The notes under the pieces were generated by a model. It did not search any database. It was not told where the DNA came from and saw nothing but the letters and a program-made list of their open reading frames with translations. Below, one piece after another: positions 25,400-36,249 of a stretch of DNA of 64,000 bases. The stretch covers positions 1-64,000 of the forward strand of contig CALSFV010000496.1 of NCBI GenBank assembly GCA_943737045.1, in the 5' to 3' direction. Position 1 is the first letter of the stretch; each line of letters opens with the position of its first letter. Position numbers and translations under genes: made by a program. Source of the stretch: Parapristionchus giblindavisi. Lineage: Eukaryota > Nematoda > Chromadorea > Rhabditida > Diplogasteridae.

Positions 25400-26477
25400 G
25401 AGTAAAAATATGAATGGGATTGCTTAGACCGCCTTTATATGTGGAGGCAGCGACGAGTGAAAATACTTTTTTGCAAGTAACATGATATTATTATATTATC
25501 ATGTCATTGATTCTTTGGCTTCAAGCGAAAAAGATTTGCATATAAATTATATCAAGCAAGAAACAAAGAATGTACTTTAATTCATTCTTTGTATCATTAT
25601 TTCTCTTTACTGGTTGAAGGGATTCACATTTGATGCAACAGAAAATTAAAGTGAATTCGTGGATCGTTTTCGTCAAAAGAACACAATAACAAATGGCCGA
25701 ATCATTATATTTTTTTCACAAACATGCATTCTCTTTTGGTATTGAACAACACTCCATTATGTCAGGTTCTGTAAGAGTTAAAGATGATTTGTTTCATAGT
25801 CGCCTAGTAATAATTTATACACGAAGCAATTGATGATACAGAGCTATAACAAGGATCAAAACAATTTCAGGATTTCGAAATATGTACATAGACTTGGAGG
25901 AATCAGTAAAGCGAACAAATTTAACTGTGTTTGAATTTTGATCTGAAGAAAAATATACATGACTAGTCAACTTGACCATGATGTGGACACGGCATGGACC
26001 TCTAGAGAACACATGACTGAAATGGGAATCATCAGAACGTACATCTCTTTACTTGATTTAGCTAGTTATTAACATATGACTCATTAATAAGGCATTAATT
26101 TAAAAAAAATGATTTCGTATGTTTGAAGGTACAACACAATTGATGCTCTGAAATAAGATATCAACTCTAGATTTGTGTGCAATGTCAAAATACTGAGCTC
26201 ACGGACAGAACAATATAATGTTAATTCTTCAATTCCTTCAAGTCGCTCTTCACGATAGCAAGCAGAGCGAACACGAATAAACCAGCCGATAAAATCGACT
26301 TAATGTGATGTAAATGTGATAATATAATGAAGTGATTCATAAATTATCTATCCAAATGATATGAGATAACTTTCGTTGTTCTTATTCATTGCACGTTTAT
26401 GCACATTAACTTTCATTTATGACGATGACCGTATAAAAGGGCGGTCTCCATCATCAATTCATTCATTTCTGGAAAAG
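25400..26477. other. Divergent promoter region between two glycine-rich genes
   Basis: About 1.1 kb of AT-rich DNA between the minus-strand gene starting at 25399 and the plus-strand gene starting at 26478. A CCGTATAAAAGGG sequence at about 26430-26442 lies roughly 40 bp before the plus-strand ATG and looks like a TATA box. ORFs inside are short and without support. Confidence 0.5.
26430..26442 (+). promoter_or_regulatory. TATA-like element before SSQ-like gene A
   Basis: CGTATAAAAGGGCGG lies about 40 bp upstream of the ATG at 26478, a spacing compatible with a TATA box and a short leader. Inference from sequence only; CCGTATAAAA also occurs in repeats elsewhere in the window. Confidence 0.4.
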
Positions 26478-28966
26478 ATGAGTTCGGCATACTTCGGTGT
26501 TGGAGGATCTGGAGGTGGAGCTCAATCGGCCTACATTGGAGTCAACGGCGGCGGCAAACCCGGAGGAGCTGGAGGGGCTCAATCTGGAATCAAACCCTCT
26601 GGTACTTAATCTTAAAGAAGTTTTTTTATCACTTATGATCATTCGTGATTATCGTGCAACCCAACACTACTTCTTTGATCTTAGCTTTAACCATATACCA
26701 CGAATCCTAACAAGTAGCTGCGTAACAATAAATAATGACATATTTCGTTTCAGGAGGAGCCACTTCGGCCTACTTCGGCGTCGGAGGAGGTGCAGGTGGA
26801 GGAGCACAGTCTGCATACTTCACTGTTGGTGGAGGACAAGCTGGAGGAGCTGGAGTTCCCGCCGGTGCCGCCTCTGCCCAAATGCCCCCACCTGCAGGTG
26901 GAGGAGCTTCAACGATGACTGCCGTTGGTGGCATGCCCGGAGCTCCTGCTCGTGGAGGTTAGTAACTCAAGATCATCAGAATGATAAGTTTCACATTGCA
27001 GCATCTACAATGACTGCCGTCGGCGCCATGCCCGGAGCTCCTGCTGGTGGAGGTTAGTGAGACGAGATCTTCAGAAAGATAGTTTCACATTGCAGCCTCG
27101 ACTATGACCGCTGTCGGTGGTATGCCAATGGGTGGCGGAGGAGGAGCTTCAACCATGACTGCCGTCGGTGCTATGCCCGGAGCTCCTGCTCGTGGAGGTT
27201 AGTAACTCGAGATCATCAGAAAGACTGTTCCTCGTTGCAGCGTCTACCATGACTGCTGTCGGTGCTATGCCCGGAGCTCCCGCTGGTGGAGGTTAGTGAA
27301 CCAAGATCACCAGATAAAAGTTCCTCATTACAGCCTCGACTATGACCGCTGTCGGTGGTATGCCAATGGGTGGTGGAGGAGGAGCTTCAACCATGACTGC
27401 AGTCGGTGCCTTGCCTGGAGCTCCCGCTGGTGGAGGTTAGTGAACCAAGATCACCCGATAAAAGTTCCTCATTACAGCCTCGACTATGACCGCTGTCGGT
27501 GGTATGCCAATGGGTGGCGGAGGAGGAGCTTCAACCATGACTGCCGTCGGTGCTATGCCCGGAGCTCCTGCTCGTGGAGGTTGGTAACTCAAGATCATCA
27601 GAAAGACTGTTCCTCGTTGCAGCGTCTACCATGACCGCTGTCGGTGGTATGCCAATGGGTGGCGGAGGAGGAGCTTCAACCATGACTGCCGTCGGTGCTA
27701 TGCCCGGAGCTCCCGCTGGTGGAGGTTAGTGACCCGAGATCTTCAGAAAGATAGTTCCACATTGCAGCCTCGACTATGACCGCTGTCGGTGGTATGCCAA
27801 TGGGTGGCGGAGGAGGAGCTTCAACCATGACTGCCGTCGGTGCCATGCCCGGAGCTCCCGCTGGTGGAGGTTAGTGGCCCGAGATCTTCAGAAAGATAGT
27901 TCCACATTACAGCCTCGACTATGACCGCTGTCGGTGGCATGCCAATGGGTGGCGGAGGAGGAGCTTCAACCATGACTGCCGTCGGTGCTATGCCCGGAGC
28001 TCCTGCTCGTGGAGGTTAGTAACTTATGATCATCAGAAAGACTGTTCCTCGTTGCAGCATCTACCATGACCGCTGTCGGTGGTATGCCAATGGGTGGCGG
28101 AGGAGGAGCTTCAACCATGACTGCTGTCGGTGCTATGCCCGGAGCTCCCGCTGGTGGAGGTTGGTGAACCAAGATTTCCAGATAACAAATTCCTCGTTTC
28201 AGCATCTACCATGACCGCTGTCGGTGGTATGCCAATGGGTGGCGGAGGAGGAGCTTCAACCATGACTGCCGTCGGTGCTATGCCCGGAGCTCCCGCTGGT
28301 GGAGGTTGGTGAACCAAGATCTCCAGATAACAAATTCTTCGTTACAGCATCTACCATGACCGCTGTCGGTGGTATGCCAATGGGTGGCGGAGGAGGAGGA
28401 GCTTCAACCATGACTGCCGTCGGTGCTATGCCCGGAGCTCCTGCTCGTGGAGGTTAGTAACTCAAGATCTTCATAAAGACTATTCCTTGTTGCAGCGTCT
28501 ACCATGACCGCTGTCGGTGGTATGCCAATGGGTGGCGGAGGAGGAGCTTCAACCATGACTGCCGTCGGTGGTATGCCGGCTGCCCCCGCTGGAGGTGGAG
28601 GAGCCTCTACCATGACTGCTATCGGTGGAGCTCCCAGAGGACAATCAACGATGACTGCTCTTGGAGCTGCTTCAGGCGCTGCAGCACCTGTACCCGCTGC
28701 CCCATCTGGAGGTAAACATTAACTAAACTTTAATTAACTTTAACTTTATTGTTGTAGGTGGAGGAGCCGGCGGTAGCTCTGCCTATTTCGGAGTCGGAGG
28801 CGGTGGAGGAGCTGGAGCTGCGTCCGCATACTACGGCGTTGGTGGTGGTGCCAAGTCTTCCGCAGGTGGAGGTGGCAAGCCAATCCCCGGACAATCGGCC
28901 TATTTCGGAGTCGGAGGAGCTTCATCTGCAGGTGGCGCCACATCGGCCTACTACTCTCCCAAATAA
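26478..28966 (+). CDS. SSQ-like glycine-rich protein, gene A (tandem mini-exons)
   Basis: Likely a sperm-type structural protein by resemblance to nematode SSQ proteins; biochemical role unknown. Fifteen exons: 26478-26601, 26754-26957, 27002-27052, 27096-27197, 27241-27291, 27334-27435, 27478-27579, 27623-27724, 27768-27869, 27913-28014, 28058-28159, 28203-28304, 28348-28452, 28496-28711, 28758-28966; 1,776 nt, 591 aa. The ends carry SAYFGVGG units; the middle is made of 51- or 102-nt exons encoding ASTMTAVGAMPGAPAGG and ASTMTAVGGMPMGGGGG. Every intron is phase 1 and splits a Gly codon (GGAG|GT), so each exon can be gained or lost without a frameshift; most inner introns are only 42-45 bp. 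Ends SAYYSPK-stop, followed by AATAAA at 28979. No signal peptide. Confidence 0.82.
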
Positions 28967-28978
28967 GCCCCATACTTG

Positions 28979-28984
28979 AATAAA
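28979..28984 (+). terminator. Polyadenylation signal of gene A
   Basis: AATAAA 12 bases after the stop codon. The same 3' UTR start (AAATAAGCCCCATACTTGAA, AATAAA, CTCGTGTGTATA) follows the other family members at about 36910, 43654, 47944 and 50046; at gene C (about 40434) it reads CATAAA. Confidence 0.75.
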
Positions 28985-29222
28985 CTCGTGTGTATAATAC
29001 AGTATCGTTGACACAGAACAGTGACTACATTGGCTTTCACCATTGCATTTCATTGCATTAACATCTACTATAATAACGAATATCGATTCGATTCTCTCAG
29101 GCGAGAGGAAACTATCTATCTGTTGTGAGCGACCAGATTACTTCACTAAAAGTTGATTTTCTCGCTTTTCCGTTCACCAAAATCGTTGAAATTTTTTGTG
29201 TCGCACCCTGAGGTAATTCCGA

Positions 29223-30412
29223 TGTATAGTAGATCCATTATTGATTGATAATTATTGTATTCCTTTCATATATTAGCATAATTGTTATTCATTCCCCTTG
29301 CAGTTTGTACATAACGTCCCCAATTACTCTCTCTATCTATCACTAATTTATTCATTATGCAAATGCTATTACACGTGTCCTTTCTCTCTATGATTTGTGT
29401 TAGTTGTTAGTTCGTCAGTCAGTTGTGAATGAGTTAGTTGTTTCTGGCTGGTTAGTTGTGAATGAGTTGTTAGTAGTCGTCCCCCTCTCCGGTCCTTGCC
29501 TAGCTTCGTTGTTGATTGTGAACTGTAGATAAAGTTCTATGAATTATTAAACCATCTTCGTCTTCTCCACATCAAACGAGGTCATTAACCTCATCTGTAT
29601 CTGTTCTTCTTCTTCGTCATCTTACATAGTCATCGTCTGATCTCTGGTCTTTGATCTTCGTCTCTTCTCGGTCTAGTCCATTATTATCCGTAGTTGCGAT
29701 TGCGGATCCTTACAGATGAGGTTGACGACCTCGTCTAATGTGGAGAAGACGAAGATGATTTAATAATTCATAGAACTTTATCTACAGTTCACAATCAACA
29801 ACGAAGCTAGGCAAGGACCGGAGAGGGGGACGACTACTAACAACTCATTCACAACTACGAACAACTAACTCATTCACAACTGACTCACAACTGACTGGTT
29901 CACAACTGACTACTAACTAACAACTAACACAAATCATAGAGAGAAAGGACACGTGTAATTGTCATCTTACATAGTCATCGTCTGATCTCTGGTCTTTGAT
30001 CTTCGTCTCTTCTCGGTCTAGTCCATTATTATCCGTAGTTGCGATTGCGGATCCTTACAGTTGCGTTTGTAAGAAGTATACTTGCGAGTATAGAGTTGTG
30101 GTTGCGATCACAAGCGCGTAGTTGCGATTACGTGTCCTTACAGTTGCGATTGTAAGAAGTATACTTGCGAGTATAGAGTTGTGGTTGCGATCACAAGCGC
30201 GTAGTTGCGATTACGTGCAAACTTGCAGTTGCGATTGTGAGTATTGTTAGTTTACTTGCGAGTAATCTTTTGACTTTTGGTTGCGATCATTAGTAAAAGG
30301 GTGTCGTCCCCCTGTTTACGTGTACTTGGTAGCAGTCAATAAGCTATCAAACATTAGCAAACCGTGACAGTTTGCTATCAAGTACAGGTATCCAGGATCG
30401 GCATTCCTTACA
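29223..30412 (+). repeat. Left LTR, enlarged by an inverted internal duplication
   Basis: 1,190 bp against 845 bp for the right LTR. The excess is an insertion at about 29716-30060: an inverted copy of LTR sequence 29372-29595 followed by a direct repeat of the segment CATCTTACATAGTCATCGTC to GGATCCTTACAG. Both LTRs also have an internal tandem of about 75 bp built on GTTGCGATTGTAAGAAGTAT. Confidence 0.88.
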
Positions 30413-30513
30413 TGGGGGCCAAGCCGGGTCTAAACTGAGAAGGACAAGATTATTGATTATTGATATTGATTGACTATTGACTATCGAGATTATCTCGAAG
30501 CGAGGACAATTGA

Positions 30514-32376
30514 ATGAATTCTAAGAAGAGTATGGAGATACAAGGAGGAAGAACATGGGATGATGTCAAGTGGCGTAATGAGGCTGTGGATAGCATGTTG
30601 GTATTGGATAACCTCAGATCGAATGGATTGTGTGGACGTGAATTAAGAGATGTTTATTCGGAGTTGGAGTTCCATACTGAGAGGTTGTATGGAGATGATT
30701 CTGCTCGTTTGAATGAAGAGAGAGTTAAAGTATTTAACCGAATAAGTAAAGGGGACAAGAAATATGGACAATTATTCAGATTCTGGTATGAAGGCGCATC
30801 ATATATGGAATTGAGGGATTATATGTTATATGGAAGAGAGCCACCGAATTATTATCGATTAATAACGTGTCGATTTTGTTGTGGCACGGATCACAAGATT
30901 TTGCAATGTCCTGCTTTTTGGGAGCGTAAGGGAGGAGATGATGAAGTGGATACGAATATATGTGAAGTACAATGTGTGGATAAAGTATGTGTAGAGACTA
31001 ATGATACCCATGTTGGAGAAGAAGCTCAAGATGAAGCTGAAGATGCTCAATGTGAATTAAATGGAGGATTACAAGGACGAGTGTGTTTCGATAAGGATAT
31101 TGAGGATAATATGGCCACGGATAGTACTGATACTCAGGGAGATCAGGTGAAGACCGTTGGAGCCACAGTTTTGGAAGTGTATACAGGAGTAAATAAGAGG
31201 AGTAATGAAGAAGTTTTTGACACGGAATGGGAGAAGCCGTGTAATATATCGAAGCAAAGTGCCTTGGAGTCTATGGTTATGGAGTTGAGCGTCGAAAAGG
31301 ATGAGGTCATTATTGGAAGTAATGGGAATCGTATAAGTAAATTAGGAGGAAGTTTATCTAAGGGAGAAGATGTACATGAACATATCGTTGAACAAGAGAG
31401 TATTATTGAACAGGAGAGCATTATCAAAGAGGATGTTATTATTAAAGAAGAGTATATTGTCGAGCAAGAGATTATTATTAATGAGGAAGATATTATTAAG
31501 GAGAAGTATATTGTTAAAGAGGAGTATATCGTTGAAAGGGAGAGCACTGTTAATGAGAAGGATATTTTTAAAGAAGAGGATATTATTAAGAAAGATATTA
31601 AAGAAGATAAGGATATTGAAGAAAAGGATATTGTTGAAGAGTTTGAGGACGCTGTTAAGAAGAAAGATATTGCTAAAAAGGAGAATGTTATTAAGGAGGA
31701 GTATATTATCGATCAAGATGATTTGGAGAAGAAGGATGCTATGGAATACATGAATGTTAAGGAAAAGGATATTGTTGAGCAGAAGGATGTTGTGAAGGAG
31801 GATATTGTTGAAGATAAGGTCAAGAAGGATAAGAAGGTCATGGAAGTTGCTAATAATATAGCTGCTGCGAATGGATTGAATAGTGTTATGGGAGATGGAA
31901 AGAATGTTAGTAAGGAGGAGATCGTAAAGGAAAATTTGGATGGACTTGTTAGTGGAGATGGAAAGAAGGTTAGTGAGAAGATCGTGAAGGAGTATTTGGA
32001 AGGTCGAGTGTCAAAGATGGATACAGGGGCTGTGTCGTGTGAGATTGTGTTGGATCATGATGTGAAGGTACAGCAATTGGATCGAAGGAAAGTGGTCCCA
32101 AGAGAACCGGATAAGAATTTATGGTCGGTCCTGTCAGATGATATGAAGGTGGAGCAATTGGATCGAAGGAAGGTGGTACCAAGAGAACCGGATAAGACGT
32201 TGTTGTCGTTGGTACTGTCAGATGATGTGGAGGTTGAACAACTGGATCGAAGGAACGTGGTCCCGAAAGAACCAGATAAGGAGTTGTCATCGGTCTTGTC
32301 AGGAGGGGAGCCTATATCATTCACGAAGGAAGGAAGCTGGAAACGAGTTTCACATGCACGAGAAGGACAACAATAA
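30514..32376 (+). CDS. Gag-like protein with one CCHC zinc knuckle and charged repeats
   Basis: The sole ORF of the LTR element, 620 aa, starting MNSKKSMEIQGG about 100 bp after the left LTR. Residues about 1-110 are a helical capsid-like region without confident family match. A single CX2CX4HX4C knuckle (CRFCCGTDHKILQC, about residue 118-131) is the retrotransposon nucleocapsid hallmark. Residues about 290-450 are a highly charged Lys/Glu/Ile/Asp/Val array (EEYIVEQE, KEEDIIKKD) that should be helical or disordered, and the C-terminal third has three repeats around VEQLDRRKVVPREPDK. The frame is intact over 1.86 kb, which suggests recent insertion or selection. The Gag assignment rests on the knuckle, position between LTRs and absence of pol. 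Confidence 0.75.
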   Translation: MNSKKSMEIQGGRTWDDVKWRNEAVDSMLVLDNLRSNGLCGRELRDVYSELEFHTERLYGDDSARLNEERVKVFNRISKGDKKYGQLFRFWYEGASYMELRDYMLYGREPPNYYRLITCRFCCGTDHKILQCPAFWERKGGDDEVDTNICEVQCVDKVCVETNDTHVGEEAQDEAEDAQCELNGGLQGRVCFDKDIEDNMATDSTDTQGDQVKTVGATVLEVYTGVNKRSNEEVFDTEWEKPCNISKQSALESMVMELSVEKDEVIIGSNGNRISKLGGSLSKGEDVHEHIVEQESIIEQESIIKEDVIIKEEYIVEQEIIINEEDIIKEKYIVKEEYIVERESTVNEKDIFKEEDIIKKDIKEDKDIEEKDIVEEFEDAVKKKDIAKKENVIKEEYIIDQDDLEKKDAMEYMNVKEKDIVEQKDVVKEDIVEDKVKKDKKVMEVANNIAAANGLNSVMGDGKNVSKEEIVKENLDGLVSGDGKKVSEKIVKEYLEGRVSKMDTGAVSCEIVLDHDVKVQQLDRRKVVPREPDKNLWSVLSDDMKVEQLDRRKVVPREPDKTLLSLVLSDDVEVEQLDRRNVVPKEPDKELSSVLSGGEPISFTKEGSWKRVSHAREGQQ

Positions 32377-32683
32377 TGTCGCCCGTCGTCATTCATCATA
32401 TTCATTCATCATTTTGTGTTGTATCATACTTATTCATATCATACTTTTTTCATATTATTATCAATACCTACCCATTATCAACTACCGTACTCTCAACTAC
32501 ATGTCAATCATCTACATTCTTTTCGTGGTCGTTCATCATCATATCGTCATCTTCAAGTCATCGTCATCATCGTCATCTACTTCTTCGTCAAGAATCGTTG
32601 CTGCAGCTAGAAGTCAAGCCATATCGCCATCCCCACCGTCATCAAGATTGAATGCGAGGACGCATTCTTCGAAGGAGGTGGCA

Positions 32684-33528
32684 TGTATAGTAGATCCATT
32701 ATTGATTGATAATTATTGTATTCCTTTCATATATTAGCATAATTGTTATTCATTCCCCTTGCAGTTTGTACATAACGTCCCCAATTACTCTCTCTATCTA
32801 TCACTAATTTATTCATTATGTAAATGCTATTACACGTGTCCTTTCTCTCTATGATTTGTGTTAGTTGTTAGTTCGTCAGTCAGTTGTGAATGAGTTAGTT
32901 GTTTCTGGCTGGTTAGTTGTGAATGAGTTGTTAGTAGTCGTCCCCCTCTCCGGTCCTTGCCTAGCTTCGTTGTTGATTGTGAACTGTAGATAAAGTTCTA
33001 TGAATTATTAAACCATCTTCGTCTTCTCCACATCAAACGAGGTCATTAACCTCATCTGTATCTGTTCTTCTTCTTCGTCATCTTACATAGTCATCGTCTG
33101 ATCTCTGGTCTTTGATCTTCGTCTCTTCTCGGTCTAGTCCATTATTATCCGTAGTTGCGATTGCGGATCCTTACAGTTGCGATTGTAAGAAGTATACTTG
33201 CGAGTATAGAGTTGTGGTTGCGATCACAAGCGCGTAGTTGCGATTACGTGTCCTTACTGTTGCGATTGTAAGAAGTATACTTGCGAGTATAGAGTTGTGG
33301 TTGCGATCACAAGCGCGTAGTTGCGATTACGTGCAAACTTGCAGTTGCGATTGTGAGTATTGTTAGTTTACTTGCGAGTAATCTTTTGACTTTTGGTTGC
33401 GATCATTAGTAAAAGGGTGTCGTCCCCCTGTTTACGTGTACTTGGTAGCAGTCAATAAGCTATCAAACATTAGCAAACCGTGACAGTTTGCTATCAAGTA
33501 CAGGTATCCAGGATCGGCATTCCTTACA
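32684..33528 (+). repeat. Right LTR
   Basis: 845 bp, nearly identical to the matching parts of the left LTR. Begins TG and ends CA; preceded by a polypurine-like tract and followed by the second CCGA. Confidence 0.92.
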
Positions 33529-34429
33529 CCGATCCGATCTAGCTATGTCACTCGCGCACTTTTGCCTCTGAGAAAAGTTACATATTTGAAGCTTGTGAAA
33601 TTTTTTCATGAAAAATGAATTAGACGGGCGTGATCGCCATCAAATTCTACACCGGAAACATTGGTCTGTTAATTTTAGCACGATCAGGCGACAAGAAATG
33701 ACCAAAAACGCGATTTCAACGCGACGCCGTCTGGCCTCAACGGTGACTCCAGGTGCAAAATGAACATGCCTATCGTCATCAGCACCCTTGAGAACCCCTT
33801 CTCGCAGGTTTTCGAAAAATTGATGTACCGGACCCCAGTCACTCTTTCTCTACTCTCTCGCAAGTTTTTACTAGTCAATTCTTACGCAAACGGCCTCATA
33901 TGCCGTTTGCGTAAGAATTGACTAGTAAAAAAAAATCAAATTTTGGGGATCGGTGTTCTTAAGGGTGCTGATGACGGTGGTCATATTCATTTTACACCTA
34001 GAGTCACGGTGGAGGCCAGACGACACCGGGCTTAAATAGCATTTTTAGTCATATCTCGTCATATCTCGTGTGCTAGAATTCGCAGACTATTTCCCCAGGG
34101 GCAGAATTTGATGACGATCTCTGATAGTTTCTGTAAAAGGCAAACGTGTATTTTGCGAGCTGACTTTCTCGAAAGTGTCGGGCTCAACGACGTCATATAC
34201 ATAACCGTTGTTTCATTGAAGTGGCTCTCTTATTGTTGGCGCAATCTAATAATTTAGCCATTATTTATTCTCACGCTTATTCGGGACAGAAATAGGCGTT
34301 GGTAGCTCCAGTGTCAGCTGCACCAGAAATATTTCGAAAATACGAAGACTGGGCGGGAATTCCTGCGGCAGATCTGGCTCCTTAAGACACCGGCTCAGTA
34401 AGACTCCCGGTAGTGCCGGACATCGACCT

Positions 34430-35830
34430 CACCGATTTGGCTCAAAAATTTTTTGTGGATATCCCCATGGTCCCCCATCACAAAATGGGTATTCATTTGG
34501 CCTGGGTCCTTGAAACATAAATGTGGCGGGTTTTCGAAATTTGAAAACTCGATTTTCGCTAAAAAAAAGTGGAGCGCCCTAGGTTCAATGTTAGTGTCGA
34601 TTAATTACAAGTATGCCTAGACAACAAAAACTCGCTATAGGACGGTTCGGATATCCGATCGCAAACTGATTTTTTTACCTCCTCAAAACACATTAAAATT
34701 AATTAAAATTTTAAATTACAAAATCGCACAATTATTTTTGCCTTATCTTATAGAGCAAAAAATTCCGCGTCGAATGAGGGTAAAAATTGAAAAATCGATA
34801 GACCCCTATTTTGAGAAAAATGGGCCTGACCATGACTCGAAAATATTTTTGTTTTCAAACCCCCTCATGTTTGTACTCATATTGAAGATCTTTTTAAGTA
34901 GAATAACTTTCGCGTTGGACATTTTGTCTGAAACTCATGTACAAGAGAGATACACACGATTTTGTGACCAATTTTGAGTTAAGCGAAATAAAAATATTTT
35001 TTTGCAAAATCGTGTGTATCTCTCTTGTACATGAGTTTCAGACAAAACGTACAACATGAAAGTTATTCTACTCAAAAAGATCTTCAATATGAGTACAAAC
35101 ATGAGGGGGTTTGAAAACAAAAATATTTTCGAGTCATGGTAAGGCCCATTTTTCTCAAAATAGGGGTCTATCGATTTTTTAATTTTTACCCTCATTCGAC
35201 GCGGAATTTTTTGCTCTATAAGGTGAGGCAAAAAATGGACTGCGCTTTTTTGTTTTAAAAATGTTTTATTTTCATTTTACTCAAAATTGCAGGAAAACGT
35301 GTGAAACTCTCTTGTACATGAGTTTCAGATTAAACGTTCAACAGGAAAGTTGTTCTACTCGACGAGCTCTTCAATATGAGTACAAATATGAGGGGTTTTA
35401 AAAACAAAAATATTTTCGAGTCATGGTCAGGCCCATTTTTCTCAAAATAGGGGTCTATCGATTTTTCAATTTTTACCCTCATTCGACGCGGATTTTTTTG
35501 CTCTATAAGATAAGGCAAAAATATTTGTGCGATTTTGTAATTTAAAATTTTAATTAATTTTAATGTGTTTTGAGGAGGTAAAAAAATCAGTTTGCGATCG
35601 GATATCCGAACCGTCCTATAGCGAGTTTTTGTTGTCTAGGCATACTTGTAATTAATCGACACTAACATTGAACATAGGGCGCTCCACTTTTTTTTGGCGA
35701 AAATCGAGTTTTCAAATTTCGAGAACCCGCCACATTTATGTTTCAAGGACCCAGCCCAAATGAATACCCTTTTTGTGATGGGGGGCCATGGGGGTATCCA
35801 CAAAAAAAATTTGAGCCAAATCGGTGAGGT
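34430..35830. repeat. 1.4-kb palindromic element with a tripled inner arm
   Basis: Outer arms 34430-34740 and 35515-35830 are inverted copies (for example CAAAACACATTAAAATTAAT and its complement). Inside, one segment of about 235 bp occurs three times: forward at 34740-34975, inverted at 35000-35225 and inverted again at 35290-35520. Because the arms are copies, similar 60-100 codon ORFs appear on both strands; they show no recognisable domain. It separates an upstream block at about 34.2-34.4 kb from SSQ-like gene B. Confidence 0.85.
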
Positions 35831-36249
35831 CGATGTCCGGGGTCACTGGCTCAACCCTCGAATCTTACCGAGCCGGTGTCTTAAAGATTGTTCTTGGAGC
35901 ACCTAGTCATCTAGGTACCCGAATCTCCCATGTAGGCAGACCGCTATGTCTTTCAACGTGCGCGCGAAATGGATATCGGAATGCCGAAAAATATTTCGGC
36001 ACGAGTCAAAATTGAAAAAAAAAGAATATCACACCATGGCAGGGAATTTCTGATGCATATCTTCATTCTTAAATTTTGAAAGCTACAAAGTACTATTCCT
36101 CATTTCAGACACAACTTTTCACTCACATTATTCTTTCTTTCTCTCTGTTGAGCAGTCGGTTGGTACATTCTCTCTCTTATTGTCGAGTATCATTCTGACA
36201 TCAAATCTCATATCTTGCACAGGTATCAACTGAACAGGCCTTCGGTGAT
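35831..36249. other. Proximal upstream region of SSQ-like gene B
   Basis: Includes CATTATTCTTTCTTTCTCTC near 36127, paralleled upstream of gene C near 38590-38625, so the proximal promoter appears duplicated with the gene. The frame stays open leftward from the chosen ATG to an acceptor-like TGCACAG at 36222, so an additional 5' exon is possible. Confidence 0.4.

Larger units (their letters stand above)
29223..33528 (+). mobile_element. Gag-only (non-autonomous) LTR retrotransposon
   Basis: Two long direct repeats, each beginning TGTATAGTAG and ending CATTCCTTACA, bracket a single ORF. The element is flanked by CCGA on both sides (29219-29222 and 33529-33532), a 4-bp target duplication. A primer-binding-site candidate (TGGGGGCCAAGCCGGG) follows the left LTR at 30413, and a purine tract (GAAGGAGGTGGCA) precedes the right LTR at 32684. 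No protease, reverse transcriptase, integrase or env is encoded, so any mobility must have depended on another element. Superfamily cannot be fixed without pol; a 4-bp duplication is compatible with Ty3-like integration. Confidence 0.9.
29136..34170. mobile_element. Foldback element interrupted by the LTR retrotransposon
   Basis: Removing the LTR element at 29223-33528 and one copy of CCGA joins 29136-29222 to 33533 onward into one sequence that parallels a second copy of the family at 44618-45350 (shared AAAAGTTGATTTTCTCG, CATGAAAAATGAATTAGAC, GACGCCGTCTGGCCTCAACG). The right part is a palindrome: 33600-33893 recurs inverted at about 33900-34130 around the exact hairpin ACTAGTCAATTCTTACGCAA / TTGCGTAAGAATTGACTAGT. 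No coding capacity. Confidence 0.7.

Noticed and set aside
27002..28500. CRISPR-like alternation of repeats and short spacers
   Set aside because: The repeated parts are exons in frame and the spacers are similar GT-AG introns; this is a eukaryotic gene.
30859..31716. Minus-strand ORFs of Ile/Leu/Asn repeats
   Set aside because: Antisense to the intact gag-like ORF; composition mirrors its Lys/Glu/Ile array.
34738..35518. Three similar ORFs MPYLIEQKIPRRMRVKI
   Set aside because: They are the repeated arms of one palindrome on opposite strands; no domain, start context or splice sites support coding.
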